From the NCBI RefSeq assembly GCF_016583825.1, contig NZ_NRRV01000019.1:24430-88429 (forward strand): 64,000 nucleotides of DNA. Reading direction: 5' to 3'. Origin of the DNA: Thiohalocapsa halophila. GTDB taxonomy: Bacteria; Pseudomonadota; Gammaproteobacteria; Chromatiales; Chromatiaceae. Both the position numbers and the translations under genes were made by a program. Of the stretch, positions 8,425-16,545 are shown piece by piece. Under the pieces are notes generated by a model, which was not told the DNA's origin, did not search any database, and worked only from the letters and a program-made list of their open reading frames with translations. The stretch's first letter is position 1. Each line of letters begins with the position of its first letter.

Positions 8425-8584
8425 AGCCCCCGACGCCATGACGGCGGCCGGTGCGCTGTCGGGCCTCCTGTCGTCGGCGCCGACCTACCCGGGCGCCGTA
8501 GGTCGGTGCTGAGCGGCAGCGAAGCCCGACGCGATGGCGGTGGTCGGTGCGGTGTCGGGCCTCCTGTCGTCGGCGCCGACCTAC
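8423..8584. repeat. Two 65-bp direct repeats flanking a REP-like hairpin
   Basis: Units 8423-8488 and 8521-8584 share GAAGCCC at the start and the long block TCGGGCCTCCTGTCGTCGGC then GCCGACCTAC at the end. Between them 8497-8530 (CGTAGGTCGG...GAGCGGCAGCGAAGCCCGAC) is an imperfect hairpin of a type common between gammaproteobacterial genes. CCGACCTAC (8480-8488) also pairs with GTAGGTCGG (8498-8506). The first unit overlaps the stop codon of the MaoC gene and the second overlaps the stop of the convergent glycosylase gene, so the array fills the whole gap and may act as a bidirectional transcript end. Confidence 0.8.
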
Positions 8585-9126
8585 GCGGACCCCGCGATCT
8601 TGTCCAGAATCACCCGCCAGGCGTGCAGCTTGGCCTCGAACCGCATCCCCGCATGCGCCGGGCTCGTGGACGGCAGGCGCAGGCGCTCGATGCCGGCTTG
8701 CTCGGCTGCCAGCGTCGGCAGCACGCGGCGGCGGAATTCCCGCTCGGCGGTGCCGCCGTTGAAGGCGATGCATTGGATGCTCGGGTGAGCCGCCAGTAGG
8801 GCCGCGAAGTCGTTGACCTGCACCGTCTCCGGGCGGATGTCCGCATCCAGGCTGCCGGGCCGGGCGCAGGCGGCGATGACGTCCCACAGCGCGATGCCGT
8901 GGTTGCGCAGGGCCCGGGTGCGCCCGGCATAGTCCGTGCCCGCGGGCAGGCCCAGCAATCGCTCCATGATGGGCCAGAAGGCGTTGCGGGCATGGCCGTA
9001 GTATTGCCGGCGGGCGAGCGATGCCTCGCTCGGCATGGAGCCCAGGATCAACAGCCGCGGCGCGTCGCCGAGCACCGGCGGAAAGGCGCGACGAATGGGC
9101 AGCACGGGGTCGGCGGGCTCGCTCAT
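8581..9126 (-). CDS. Uracil-DNA glycosylase superfamily, hypoxanthine (deoxyinosine) glycosylase type
   Basis: 181 residues. The protein has LLILGSMPSEASL near residue 25 followed by QYYGHARNAFWPIM, the hallmark of the family 6 (HDG) branch of the uracil-DNA glycosylase superfamily, and the second catalytic-region motif LPSTSPAHA near residue 152. These enzymes excise deaminated bases, mainly hypoxanthine, to start base excision repair. The motif I context GSMP rather than the GEAP of other families supports this branch. It is the last gene of a minus-strand run and converges on the MaoC gene across the repeat array. Confidence 0.85.
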   Translation of the reverse strand: MSEPADPVLPIRRAFPPVLGDAPRLLILGSMPSEASLARRQYYGHARNAFWPIMERLLGLPAGTDYAGRTRALRNHGIALWDVIAACARPGSLDADIRPETVQVNDFAALLAAHPSIQCIAFNGGTAEREFRRRVLPTLAAEQAGIERLRLPSTSPAHAGMRFEAKLHAWRVILDKIAGSA

Positions 9127-9154
9127 CGGAGGCTCGGGCCGGCGGGCGAAGCCG

Positions 9155-10084
9155 TCAGCTGGCGACGATCACGGCCACGCCGGCCACCATCAGCGCACCG
9201 GCGGCCAGGTGCGAGCGCAAGCCCATCTCGCCGAACACCAGGGCGCCGTAGAGGATGCCGAACAGCAGGCTGGTGCGCTTGATGGCGATCATATAGGCCA
9301 CCTCCACCCGGGCGATGGCCAGGAAATGGGTGAAGGCCATGAGCCCATGCAGGGCCGCCACCGTGAGCACCGCCCGCGGGCGGCGCAACAGCCCGCGGGG
9401 TCCGAGCAGCGCCAGTCGAGCGCCCGGAGTGCCGCCGGCGCCCTTGCCTGGGCCGAGGCGCAGCGGCAGTGCCCACACCAGCGGCATCGTGAGCCCGAGC
9501 ACCAGGAAATAGAAGGGCCCGAAGTAGGCCGGCGGCAGGTAGTCCAGCACGGCCTTGCCCATGGTGGCCGTGAAGCCGTAGAGCAGCGCCACGGCGAGCA
9601 TCATCCGCGAGCCCGGCTCCCAGAAGATGGCCGCCAGGGGTGCCGCCCAGCTGCGCACCTTGGCGAGCCTGGCGTGGCGGACGTTGAGCAGCCAGGCACC
9701 GGCCACCACCAGCAACACGCCGAAGGCGCCCTGCGCCGACACCTGCTCCCCTAGCAGCACATCGGCAATCACCAGCACGAACACGGGCGTGAACGCGAGA
9801 TAGGGCAGAGTCAGGGACAGCGGATGATCGCGGATGGCGGCCATGTACAGCAGCATCGCGGCGATCTCCAGCGGCAGCATCGCCGCGAGCCAGCCCCAGA
9901 AGGGGGCCGGCAGGGTCCCGAGCGCCGGCATCCCGAGCAGCAGCGGCGACAGCAACAGGCCGCTCACCGAGAAGCGCACGACGCTCACCTCGGCGGCGGA
10001 GTAGTCCTGGAGCCAGGCCTTGGTGGCGGCATCCGCGGACGCCAGGGCCGCCGCCGACAGCAGCGCGAGCAGAAACCAGTCCAT
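9155..10084 (-). CDS. EamA/DMT-family transporter
   Basis: 309 residues with about ten hydrophobic segments in two similar halves, as in drug/metabolite transporters: FLLALLSAAALASADAATKA at the start, PYLAFTPVFVLVIADVLLGE at the end of the first half and KRTSLLFGILYGALVFGE at the equivalent place in the second half. Members export amino acids, nucleosides or other small metabolites at the inner membrane; the substrate cannot be read from the sequence. It is 28 bp from the downstream glycosylase gene and 56 bp from the upstream sulfotransferase gene, all on the minus strand. Confidence 0.85.
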   Translation of the reverse strand: MDWFLLALLSAAALASADAATKAWLQDYSAAEVSVVRFSVSGLLLSPLLLGMPALGTLPAPFWGWLAAMLPLEIAAMLLYMAAIRDHPLSLTLPYLAFTPVFVLVIADVLLGEQVSAQGAFGVLLVVAGAWLLNVRHARLAKVRSWAAPLAAIFWEPGSRMMLAVALLYGFTATMGKAVLDYLPPAYFGPFYFLVLGLTMPLVWALPLRLGPGKGAGGTPGARLALLGPRGLLRRPRAVLTVAALHGLMAFTHFLAIARVEVAYMIAIKRTSLLFGILYGALVFGEMGLRSHLAAGALMVAGVAVIVAS

Positions 10085-10140
10085 GTTGGGTGTTGCAGGC
10101 GGGCAGGGCGATGAATGGCGGCGCGCGACGCGCGGCGGGC

Positions 10141-10809
10141 TCAGTCGTCGGCGGGGTCGAACGCGTAGCCCAGCAGCGCGATGTCGCGGGCGAAATGACT
10201 GGCGACGAGCTCGGCGGTGTCGGCGTCGTAGTAGCTGCGGTAGTCGTGCGCGCGGTCCTTGGCTTGGCGGCGGTGCGGGAGCTGGACCTGCGTGAGCCCG
10301 ATGCGCCGGCAGGCCTCGTCGAAGTCGGCTTCCAGACGCTCGTAGCGGCCGATGAAGTCCACGACAATGTTGCCGTGGAGGTCCATGAGATAGTCCGTCT
10401 GCAGCTCGATGGAGGTATCCACATGGAACTGGTAGCGGCGGCCCGGGTCCAGCTTCCAGCGCAGGAAGCCCGCGAAGTCGTCATGGCCGCCGAGGAATTG
10501 CGGGCGCTCGCGGCGGATGTGGTGGAAGGAGCTCACCTGGAGGTCCCAGGGGTTGCGCACGAACGCGAACTTGAACAGCGTATCGAACCACTCCTTCGGC
10601 AGCAGCTCCTTGGCGGCCACGACCTTGGCGTGCCGCGGCAGCTTGGTGGCAATGCGGTGCCCGCTCAGGTGGCTGAAGCGGCTGCACAGGAACATGGGCC
10701 AGTACCAGGGGTCCGCCCAGCGCCGCCGCTGGAGTGCCGCGCGCACGCTGGTGCCGCCGGTCTTGGCGATGTGCACGAACAGGAAGCGGTGTTTCGGCGA
10801 CAGCAGCAT
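10141..10809 (-). CDS. Sulfotransferase family 2 domain protein
   Basis: 222 residues. FLFVHIAKTGGTSVRAAL near the N-terminus is the 5'-phosphosulfate-binding loop of PAPS-dependent sulfotransferases, and FKFAFVRNPWDLQVSSF near residue 80 is the 3'-phosphate-binding motif with the conserved RNPWDR-like core. Family 2 members usually sulfate carbohydrates or cell-surface glycans. No signal peptide or membrane anchor is seen, so it is probably cytoplasmic. The acceptor is unknown; no exopolysaccharide genes are adjacent. Confidence 0.85.
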   Translation of the reverse strand: MLLSPKHRFLFVHIAKTGGTSVRAALQRRRWADPWYWPMFLCSRFSHLSGHRIATKLPRHAKVVAAKELLPKEWFDTLFKFAFVRNPWDLQVSSFHHIRRERPQFLGGHDDFAGFLRWKLDPGRRYQFHVDTSIELQTDYLMDLHGNIVVDFIGRYERLEADFDEACRRIGLTQVQLPHRRQAKDRAHDYRSYYDADTAELVASHFARDIALLGYAFDPADD

Positions 10810-11031
10810 GGGGCCGCATTGTAGCGGCTCGGTGCTCCGTGCCGGCCATTGCAGCGTCGCAGCAGCTTTGGGGATCCTTCGGCTCAGGGGCGATGCGGGG
10901 CCGCGAGGTCTGAGCCACGCGACCCAAAAGCGAGTTTGGACGGCTGCGGATGCCCAAGCTCGGCTTGGTGCCAGGCATGCGCGAAGCCATCGAGGGCCGT
11001 GCCCGGATCAATGACACTGATTTCCACTCGA

Positions 11032-11229
11032 TTAATCTGACAATCGCCCTGCGATCTCGATATCCTTGCGAAGCAGGTCGTTGACCAGCGTCTGGACGTC
11101 CGTGCCCTCCCCGTGGCGGCGCAGATGCTGGAGAATATCGGCATCCAGATAGATCGGCAGCTCGATTTCGCTGGCGGGGACGTAGAACTTGCCTTGCTCG
11201 GCATGTGAAAAATCGTACTCGTCTTTCAT
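11032..11229 (-). CDS. brnA: BrnA-type antitoxin (ribbon-helix-helix)
   Basis: 65 residues. The pattern KFYVPASEIELPIYLDADIL followed by LVNDLLRKDIEIA is that of small antitoxins paired with DUF497/BrnT toxins, in which a ribbon-helix-helix segment binds DNA. Its ATG overlaps the end of the upstream toxin gene by 4 bases (ATGA type), so the two are translationally coupled. BrnA proteins neutralise BrnT and repress their own operon. The 222 bp between it and the sulfotransferase gene show no further gene. Confidence 0.8.
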   Translation of the reverse strand: MKDEYDFSHAEQGKFYVPASEIELPIYLDADILQHLRRHGEGTDVQTLVNDLLRKDIEIAGRLSD

Positions 11230-11510
11230 CGCTGCAACCTGGATTCGTAGGTGGCGTGCTCGCGGCGAGTTGCCTTGCGCGCAGAGATGATTCGTATTCT
11301 GCCGGAACTGCGGTCGGTGTGCACAACGACGACGAGCCTGTTCGGGGCGGCTGCGCCGAGCAGTACCCAGCGGTCTTCCAACGCCGAGTGCTCCTCATCC
11401 GGCAGGTTCAGTGCAAACGGGTCGGAGAAGGCATAGATCGCCTGACGGAAGTCGACGCCGTGCTTGCGTCTGTTCGCCTGGTTCTTGCGCTCGTCCCACT
11501 CGAACTTCAT
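11226..11510 (-). CDS. brnT: BrnT-family ribonuclease toxin (DUF497)
   Basis: 94 residues, the standard length. Begins FEWDERKNQANRRKHGVDF, the diagnostic DUF497 start, and contains RWVLLGAAAPNRLVVVVH and RIRIISARKATRREHATYE at the end, the conserved RIISARxA(T/S)xxExxxYE motif. BrnT toxins fold like RelE and cleave RNA under stress. The toxin gene comes first in the operon, as usual for brnTA and the reverse of most toxin-antitoxin pairs. It reads in the same direction as uvrB, 74 bp downstream of its stop. Confidence 0.92.
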   Translation of the reverse strand: MKFEWDERKNQANRRKHGVDFRQAIYAFSDPFALNLPDEEHSALEDRWVLLGAAAPNRLVVVVHTDRSSGRIRIISARKATRREHATYESRLQR

Positions 11511-11557
11511 GGCTCAGGCGACTCTCGTACGCATGACAGGGCAGCTCAATAGGCCCG

Positions 11558-11573
11558 AAGTCGGCGCCGACTT
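11558..11573. promoter_or_regulatory. Perfect 16-bp palindrome between uvrB and brnT
   Basis: AAGTCGGCGCCGACTT is perfectly self-complementary and lies 48 bp upstream of the brnT start, between the uvrB stop and the toxin gene. A BrnA operator is a reasonable guess because the antitoxin represses its own promoter; a stem at the end of the uvrB transcript is the alternative. No T-run follows. Confidence 0.4.
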
Positions 11574-11584
11574 GGCGTCGGCGC

Positions 11585-13591
11585 TCAAGCCGCCAGGCCC
11601 CGCCCCCGCAGCTCCTTGATCTGGTCCCGGATCGCCGCCGCGCGCTCGAACTCCAGCTCCCGGGCGGCGCGGTACATGTCCTTCTCCAGCTGCTTGACCT
11701 TGGCGGCCATCTGCGCCGGGGTGAGATCGGCGTACTCGGCGATCTCGTCGGCGACGCGGGCGTACTCGCGGGCGCTCTTGGGCGCGCCCGGCACATGGGC
11801 CTCCATGATGTCGGCGACGGCCTTCTTGATGGTCTGGGGCGTGATGCCGTGTTCTTCGTTGAAGGCGATTTGCTTGGCGCGGCGGCGCTCGGTCTCGTCG
11901 ATGGCGCGCTGCATGGAGCCGGTGACGGTCTCGGCGTAGAGGATGGCCTTGCCGTGGGCGTTGCGGGCGGCGCGGCCGATGGTCTGGATCAGCGAGCCCT
12001 CGGAGCGCAGGAAGCCTTCCTTGTCGGCGTCGAGGATGGCGACCAGGCTCACCTCCGGCATGTCCAGCCCTTCGCGCAGCAGGTTGATGCCCACCAGCAC
12101 GTCGAACTCGCCCAGGCGCAGGTCGCGGATGATCTCCACCCGCTCGACGGTGTCGATGTCGCTGTGCAGATACCGCACGCGCACGCCGTGCTCGCCGAGA
12201 TAATCCGTCAGGTCCTCGGCCATGCGCTTGGTGAGCGTCGTCGCCAGCACGCGCTCGTCGGCGGCGACGCGCTCGCGGATCTCGCTCAGCAGGTCGTCCA
12301 CCTGGGTCAGCGCCGGGCGGACCTCCACCTCCGGGTCCACCAGGCCGGTGGGGCGCACCACCTGCTCGATGACGGCGCCGGAGTGCTGGGCCTCGTAGTC
12401 CCGCGGTGTGGCCGAGACGTAGATGGCCTGCGGCTGGCGGGCCTCGAATTCCTCGAACCGCAACGGGCGGTTGTCCAGCGCCGACGGCAGCCGGAAGCCG
12501 TACTCCACCAGGTTCTCTTTGCGCGAGCGATCGCCGCGGTACATGCCGCCCAGCTGGGGCACGGTGACATGGCTCTCGTCGATGACCAGCAGGGTGCTGG
12601 ATGGGATGTAGTCGAATAGCGTCGGCGGCGGCTCGCCGGGACCGCGGCCGGACAGGTACCGGCTGTAGTTCTCGATGCCGGAGCAGTAGCCCACCTCCAC
12701 CATCATCTCCAGGTCGAAGATGGTGCGCTGCTCCAGGCGCTGGGCCTCCACCAGCTTGTCGTTGGTGCGCAGCCATTCCAGGCGCTCGCGCAGCTCGTCC
12801 TTGATCTGCTCTACGGCGTTCAGCACCGTCTCCCGCGGGGTCGCATAGTGGGTCTTCGGGAAGACGGTGTAACGGGGCACCTTGTACTTGAGCTCGCCCG
12901 TCAGCGGGTCGAACAGGGACAGGGCCTCCACCTCGTCGTCGAAGAGCTCCACGCGCAGGGCCTCGTCGTCGGACTCCGCCGGGTAGATGTCGATGACGTC
13001 GCCGCGCACCCGGTAGCTGCCGCGGTTCAGCTCCACCTCGTTGCGCCGGTACTGGAGCGCCGTCAGCCGCCGCAGGATGGCGCGCTGATCGATCTGCTCG
13101 CCGCGGGACAGGTGCAGGACCATCTTTAGATACGCCTCCGGATCGCCCAGGCCGTAGATGCTGGACACCGTGGCCACCAGGATGACATCCGGGCGCTCCA
13201 GCAGCGCCTTGGTGGCGGACAGGCGCATCTGCTCGATGTGCTCGTTGATGGAGGCGTCCTTCTCGATGTAGGTGTCGGAGGCCGGCACATAGGCCTCCGG
13301 CTGGTAGTAGTCGTAGTAGGAGACGAAGTACTCCACGGCGTTGTGCGGGAAGAATTCGCGCATCTCGCCGTAGAGCTGCGCGGCGAGGGTCTTGTTGGGC
13401 GCCAGGATCAGGGTCGGGCGCTGCACCTCGTTGATGACGTTGGCGATGGTGAAGGTCTTGCCGGAGCCGGTGACACCGAGCAGCGTCATGCCGGCTTCGC
13501 CGTCGCGCAGACCCTCCACGAGCCGGAGGATGGCGGCGGGCTGGTCGCCGGCGGGTGGAAACTGGGATTCGAGCTCGAAGGGCTTGGACAT
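11585..13591 (-). CDS. uvrB: Excinuclease ABC subunit UvrB
   Basis: 668 residues, normal length. UvrB is the damage-verifying helicase of nucleotide excision repair, loaded by UvrA and joined by UvrC. Visible landmarks: Walker [15 protein letters not shown] near residue 38, the beta-hairpin [20 protein letters not shown], the Walker B region [28 protein letters not shown], helicase motifs around [20 protein letters not shown] and [15 protein letters not shown], and a C-terminal UVR motif ([18 protein letters not shown]) that binds UvrC. uvrA is 15 kb away. I saw no LexA box (CTG-N10-CAG) just upstream. Confidence 0.99.
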   Translation of the reverse strand: MSKPFELESQFPPAGDQPAAILRLVEGLRDGEAGMTLLGVTGSGKTFTIANVINEVQRPTLILAPNKTLAAQLYGEMREFFPHNAVEYFVSYYDYYQPEAYVPASDTYIEKDASINEHIEQMRLSATKALLERPDVILVATVSSIYGLGDPEAYLKMVLHLSRGEQIDQRAILRRLTALQYRRNEVELNRGSYRVRGDVIDIYPAESDDEALRVELFDDEVEALSLFDPLTGELKYKVPRYTVFPKTHYATPRETVLNAVEQIKDELRERLEWLRTNDKLVEAQRLEQRTIFDLEMMVEVGYCSGIENYSRYLSGRGPGEPPPTLFDYIPSSTLLVIDESHVTVPQLGGMYRGDRSRKENLVEYGFRLPSALDNRPLRFEEFEARQPQAIYVSATPRDYEAQHSGAVIEQVVRPTGLVDPEVEVRPALTQVDDLLSEIRERVAADERVLATTLTKRMAEDLTDYLGEHGVRVRYLHSDIDTVERVEIIRDLRLGEFDVLVGINLLREGLDMPEVSLVAILDADKEGFLRSEGSLIQTIGRAARNAHGKAILYAETVTGSMQRAIDETERRRAKQIAFNEEHGITPQTIKKAVADIMEAHVPGAPKSAREYARVADEIAEYADLTPAQMAAKVKQLEKDMYRAARELEFERAAAIRDQIKELRGRGLAA

Positions 13592-13894
13592 GATGCTGTG
13601 TGTCGAGGGCGCCGTCGTTGCAGGCGGATGCCATGAGGCTCAATGATTGGCTATTATTCGGGCTGCATTCGACGCTTGCCAAGCGGCGTCGACGTCCGAT
13701 CAACGGGCTACGCGGGCACCGCGTCAGAGGCCGCGGCGCTAAGGTGCTGGCCCGGCCGGCGCGGAATGCTCGCCCAGGCCTGTGCGCGACGCGATGCAAA
13801 ACGCCCCGCCCAGGCGCGACACCGGCCTGTGCGCCCGACCCCCAGCCCAATGCCGCCATTCGCCCACCCAAAGCCGTAGCAGCAGACCAAGCCG
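13592..13894. other. 303-bp gap between divergent uvrB and the aminotransferase gene
   Basis: This gap must hold the promoters of both divergent genes. An AT-rich patch around 13643-13665 (AATGATTGGCTATTATTCGG) is the only low-GC stretch. I see no convincing gene, repeat or terminator in it. Confidence 0.5.
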
Positions 13895-15082
13895 ATGACC
13901 ATCAAGCTCTCCGCCCGTGTCCAGGCCGTGAAGCCCTCGGCCACCCTCGCCATCACCGCCCGCGCCAAGGAGCTCAAGGCCGCCGGCAAGGACGTCATCG
14001 GCCTAGGCGCCGGCGAGCCGGACTTCGATACGCCGGACCACATCAAGCAGGCCGCCATTGCGGCCATCAACGAGGGCTTCACCAAGTACACCGCCGTGGA
14101 CGGCACGCCGGAGCTCAAGCGCGCCGTCATCGCCAAGTTCCAGCGCGACAACGGCCTCGACTACCAGCCGGACCAGATCCTGGTGTCCTGCGGCGGCAAG
14201 CAGAGCTTCTACAACCTCGCCCAGGCCTTGCTGGACCCCGGCGACGAGGTGGTCATCCCGGCCCCCTACTGGGTGTCCTATCCCGACATGGTGCTACTGG
14301 CGGGCGGCAAGCCGGTGATCGTCGATGCCGGCGCCGAGCAGCGGTTCAAGATCACGGCAGAGCAGCTGCGCGCGGCCATGACCGAGCGCACCCGGCTCGT
14401 GGTCATCAACAGCCCGTCCAACCCTACGGGCATGGCCTACGGTAAGGCCGAGCTGGCCGCCCTCGGCGAAGTGCTGCGGGACTATCCCAACGCGCTCATC
14501 GCCACGGACGACATGTACGAGCACATCCGCTGGGACACGGCCACGCCCTTCGCCAATATCCTGAACGCCTGCCCGGACCTCACCGACCGCACCCTGGTGC
14601 TCAACGGCGTCTCCAAGGCCTACAGCATGACCGGCTGGCGCATCGGCTACGCGGGCGGCCCCGCCGAGGTGATCAAGGCCATGAAGAAGGTCCAGTCCCA
14701 GAGCACCTCCAACCCCACCTCCATCAGCCAGGTGGCCGCGCAGGCGGCGCTGGAGGGCCCGCAGGACTGCATTGGCGAGATGCTGACGGCCTTCAAGGAG
14801 CGGCACGACTTCGTCGTCGAGGCCCTGAACGTCATCCCCGGCGTCCGCTGTCTGCCGACGGACGGCACCTTCTACGTCTTCCCGGAGGTGAGCGGCCTCA
14901 TCGACCGTCTGGACGGTGTTGGCAACGACCTGGAGCTTGCCGAGTACCTCATCGAGCAGGCCGGAGTCGCGCTGGTGCCGGGCTCGGCGTTCGGGCTCGA
15001 CGGCTGCGCACGCATCTCCATCGCCACCAGTCGGGACAACCTGGAGCAAGCCATGCAGCGCATCGCCGCCGTCGCCGGCTGA
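13895..15082 (+). CDS. Aspartate aminotransferase (class I, Ib subgroup)
   Basis: 395 residues. A pyridoxal-phosphate enzyme transferring the amino group of aspartate to 2-oxoglutarate; some members also act on prephenate. Starts LSARVQAVKPSATLAI, with GLGAGEPDFDTPDHIK as in thermophile and rhizobial Ib enzymes. Other marks: YTAVDGTPELK, APYWVSYPDM, INSPSNPTGMAY, the lysine that binds PLP in NGVSKAYSMTGWRIGYAGGP, and QSQSTSNPTSISQ. The substrate-binding arginine lies in CARISIATS near the end. It is likely a housekeeping enzyme for aspartate and glutamate exchange. Confidence 0.95.
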   Translation: MTIKLSARVQAVKPSATLAITARAKELKAAGKDVIGLGAGEPDFDTPDHIKQAAIAAINEGFTKYTAVDGTPELKRAVIAKFQRDNGLDYQPDQILVSCGGKQSFYNLAQALLDPGDEVVIPAPYWVSYPDMVLLAGGKPVIVDAGAEQRFKITAEQLRAAMTERTRLVVINSPSNPTGMAYGKAELAALGEVLRDYPNALIATDDMYEHIRWDTATPFANILNACPDLTDRTLVLNGVSKAYSMTGWRIGYAGGPAEVIKAMKKVQSQSTSNPTSISQVAAQAALEGPQDCIGEMLTAFKERHDFVVEALNVIPGVRCLPTDGTFYVFPEVSGLIDRLDGVGNDLELAEYLIEQAGVALVPGSAFGLDGCARISIATSRDNLEQAMQRIAAVAG

Positions 15083-15186
15083 GGCGCCGCAGGATTCCAC
15101 GGCGACGAGAGTTTTAGGCGGTCCCGGCTTAGACGGCGAAGTGTGTTCTAGTGGCGAGTACGCAGGACCGATGCCGAGATCACGCC

Positions 15187-15741
15187 ATGACCATCGCAGT
15201 CGCCCGACAGCCGCAGCGCGGCGTGACGCTCGTGGAGCTGCTGATCACCATGAGCATCGTCGTGATCCTGATCACTGTGGGCGTCTCGGGCATGAGGATG
15301 GTCATCAAGCGCAATGCCCGCGCGGCGGAAGTCAACACCATGGTGGGGCACCTGAACTTCGCGCGGGCGCAAGCGATTATGCGCGCGGCGAACGTCCGGG
15401 TCTGTCCTGCCGATCCGCACGACCTCAGTGCGGGCTGTGATGCTGCGCCGACCAATGGCTCCTGGAGCGACGGCTATGCAATCGTGGAGCTGGACGCGGC
15501 AGGGGGCACGGCTTCGGTGCTGCGCGTGCAACAGGGCGCGCGCGCCGTGGACATCATCGGCAACCGGGTGTGCTTCGAGTTCGAAGACGACGGAACCCTG
15601 AAGTTCGGCGGCTGCTCAGGCCCCGGCAGTATTCGCTTCTGCGACCCGGACCCCGACGGCATGGACGCGGCCAGAGTCGTGGTCTCGTCCATGGGCCGGA
15701 TCAGGCTGGAAGAAACCGGCGTCACCTGCCCGGACAGCTGA
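15187..15741 (+). CDS. GspH/FimT-type pseudopilin
   Basis: 184 residues from ATG 15187. The N-terminus QRGVTLVELLITMSIVVILI is a type IV prepilin signal: cleavage after Gly, then a hydrophobic helix with Glu at position +5. The C-terminal part, with paired cysteines (RVCPAD..GCDAAP and VCFEF..GGCSGPGS) and a GRIRLEETG strand, fits GspH/FimT minor pilins, which sit at the tip of type IV pili or type II secretion pseudopili. No other pilus genes are adjacent, so this is an isolated copy like fimT in many gammaproteobacteria. Upstream starts would put extra residues before the signal and are less likely. Confidence 0.85.
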   Translation: MTIAVARQPQRGVTLVELLITMSIVVILITVGVSGMRMVIKRNARAAEVNTMVGHLNFARAQAIMRAANVRVCPADPHDLSAGCDAAPTNGSWSDGYAIVELDAAGGTASVLRVQQGARAVDIIGNRVCFEFEDDGTLKFGGCSGPGSIRFCDPDPDGMDAARVVVSSMGRIRLEETGVTCPDS

Positions 15742-15881
15742 GCGGCGGGCGCGCAGTCGCAGTGCCGCCGACGGCCAGCCGTGCTGATCGGCAATGGCCA
15801 GCGCCCGAGCCAGTTTGCCGGTTTTGTTGCAACAGCGGTTGACGCGCCGGCGCCCAAGGGTTACTCTTCGCGGCTCGCTGA

Positions 15882-15957
15882 TCCCCGATAGCTCAGCTGG
15901 TAGAGCAACTGACTGTTAATCAGTGGGTCACTGGTTCGAGTCCAGTTCGGGGAGCCA
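15882..15957 (+). tRNA. tRNA-Asn (GTT)
   Basis: 76 bases that fold as a full cloverleaf: acceptor TCCCCGA pairs with TCGGGGA, D-arm GCTC..GAGC, anticodon stem CTGAC/ATCAG with anticodon GTT at 15915-15917, T-arm with GGTTCGAGTCC, discriminator G and an encoded CCA end. Confidence 0.98.
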
Positions 15958-15966
15958 ACATGATCA

Positions 15967-16000
15967 AGGGGCTACGGGTGACCGTGGCCCCTTTTTCTTT
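15967..16000 (+). terminator. Intrinsic terminator of tRNA-Asn
   Basis: An 11-bp stem (AGGGGCTACGG with CCGTGGCCCCT, one G-T wobble) with a GTGA loop is followed by TTTTTCTTT. It begins 10 bases after the tRNA CCA end. Confidence 0.92.
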
Positions 16001-16112
16001 GCGTGCCTGTCGAGTAGTAAACACTCGTTGGCAGCAACAGCGCTTGCGAAGCATTCGGACTCTGTCAAACGTCGTTTGGCGGCGCAACCACGCCTACGTC
16101 CGCCGCGCCGTG

Positions 16113-16286
16113 CTACTTCACGAGGATCAGTTTGTCATTGCGCGTCACCAGGAGGGTGTAACGGGCGTCGCCGTGCTCGATGACGATGCGCCGCTCGCCC
16201 TGCATGAGCTCGTCGCTGGTGAGGCGCCGCGGCGGCAACTGTGCAGCACGGTTGCTATCGGGGAGGGACTGTGCGGGTTGCTGCAT
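16113..16286 (-). CDS. hemP: Hemin uptake protein HemP
   Basis: 57 residues, found by reading the minus strand directly. Starts MQQPAQSLPDSNRAAQ and ends GDARYTLLVTRNDKLILVK; the core ELMQGERRIVIEHGDARYTL with a K-L-I-L-x-K end is the HemP family signature. HemP proteins are small and cytoplasmic; where studied they promote expression or use of hemin-uptake systems and are usually Fur-controlled. GGAGAGAA lies just upstream of the ATG at correct spacing. No hemin receptor or ABC transporter gene is adjacent, so it is a stand-alone copy, lying between tRNA-Asn and the divergent cobD gene. Confidence 0.9.
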   Translation of the reverse strand: MQQPAQSLPDSNRAAQLPPRRLTSDELMQGERRIVIEHGDARYTLLVTRNDKLILVK

Positions 16287-16473
16287 GGCTTCTCTCCGGA
16301 TGGACTCTAGGGTTGCGGACTGAGGGTTGCGATACGGGGTTTGGCACAGGCCTTAAGGATTCGGGGGTTGTTGTGCTGCGTTGCGGCTGGCGGTGTGTCT
16401 ATGTCGTGCGCGACCTGCCGCGGCGCGCTCGAGCCCTGAAACCGGCCCGGTCCTCGGCCCAGCCTTGCTGTAG

Positions 16474-16494
16474 AACGATAATGCAAATACGAGT
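16474..16494. promoter_or_regulatory. Possible Fur box between hemP and cobD
   Basis: AACGATAATGCAAATACGAG contains the full GATAATG half of the Fur consensus with a weaker second half (about 10-11 of 19 consensus positions). It is the only AT-rich patch in the hemP-cobD gap, about 190 bp from hemP and 50 bp from cobD. Fur control of hemP is usual; control of cobD is not established. Confidence 0.35.
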
Positions 16495-16545
16495 GAGTCG
16501 CAACCGCGTTCTCGGTGAGTCGATCTGCGGGCGGTCTGCGCTGCC

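Noticed and set aside
13592..13700. LexA box before uvrB
   Set aside because: No CTG-N10-CAG match was found in the first 100 bp upstream; the gap before uvrA also lacks one.
11514..13871. 785-codon frame overlapping uvrB in another frame
   Set aside because: Arg/Pro/Ala-rich shadow frame; UvrB has all its motifs in the other frame.
15960..16310. Plus-strand frame starting right after tRNA-Asn
   Set aside because: It runs through the tRNA terminator and is antisense to hemP, which has clear family motifs.
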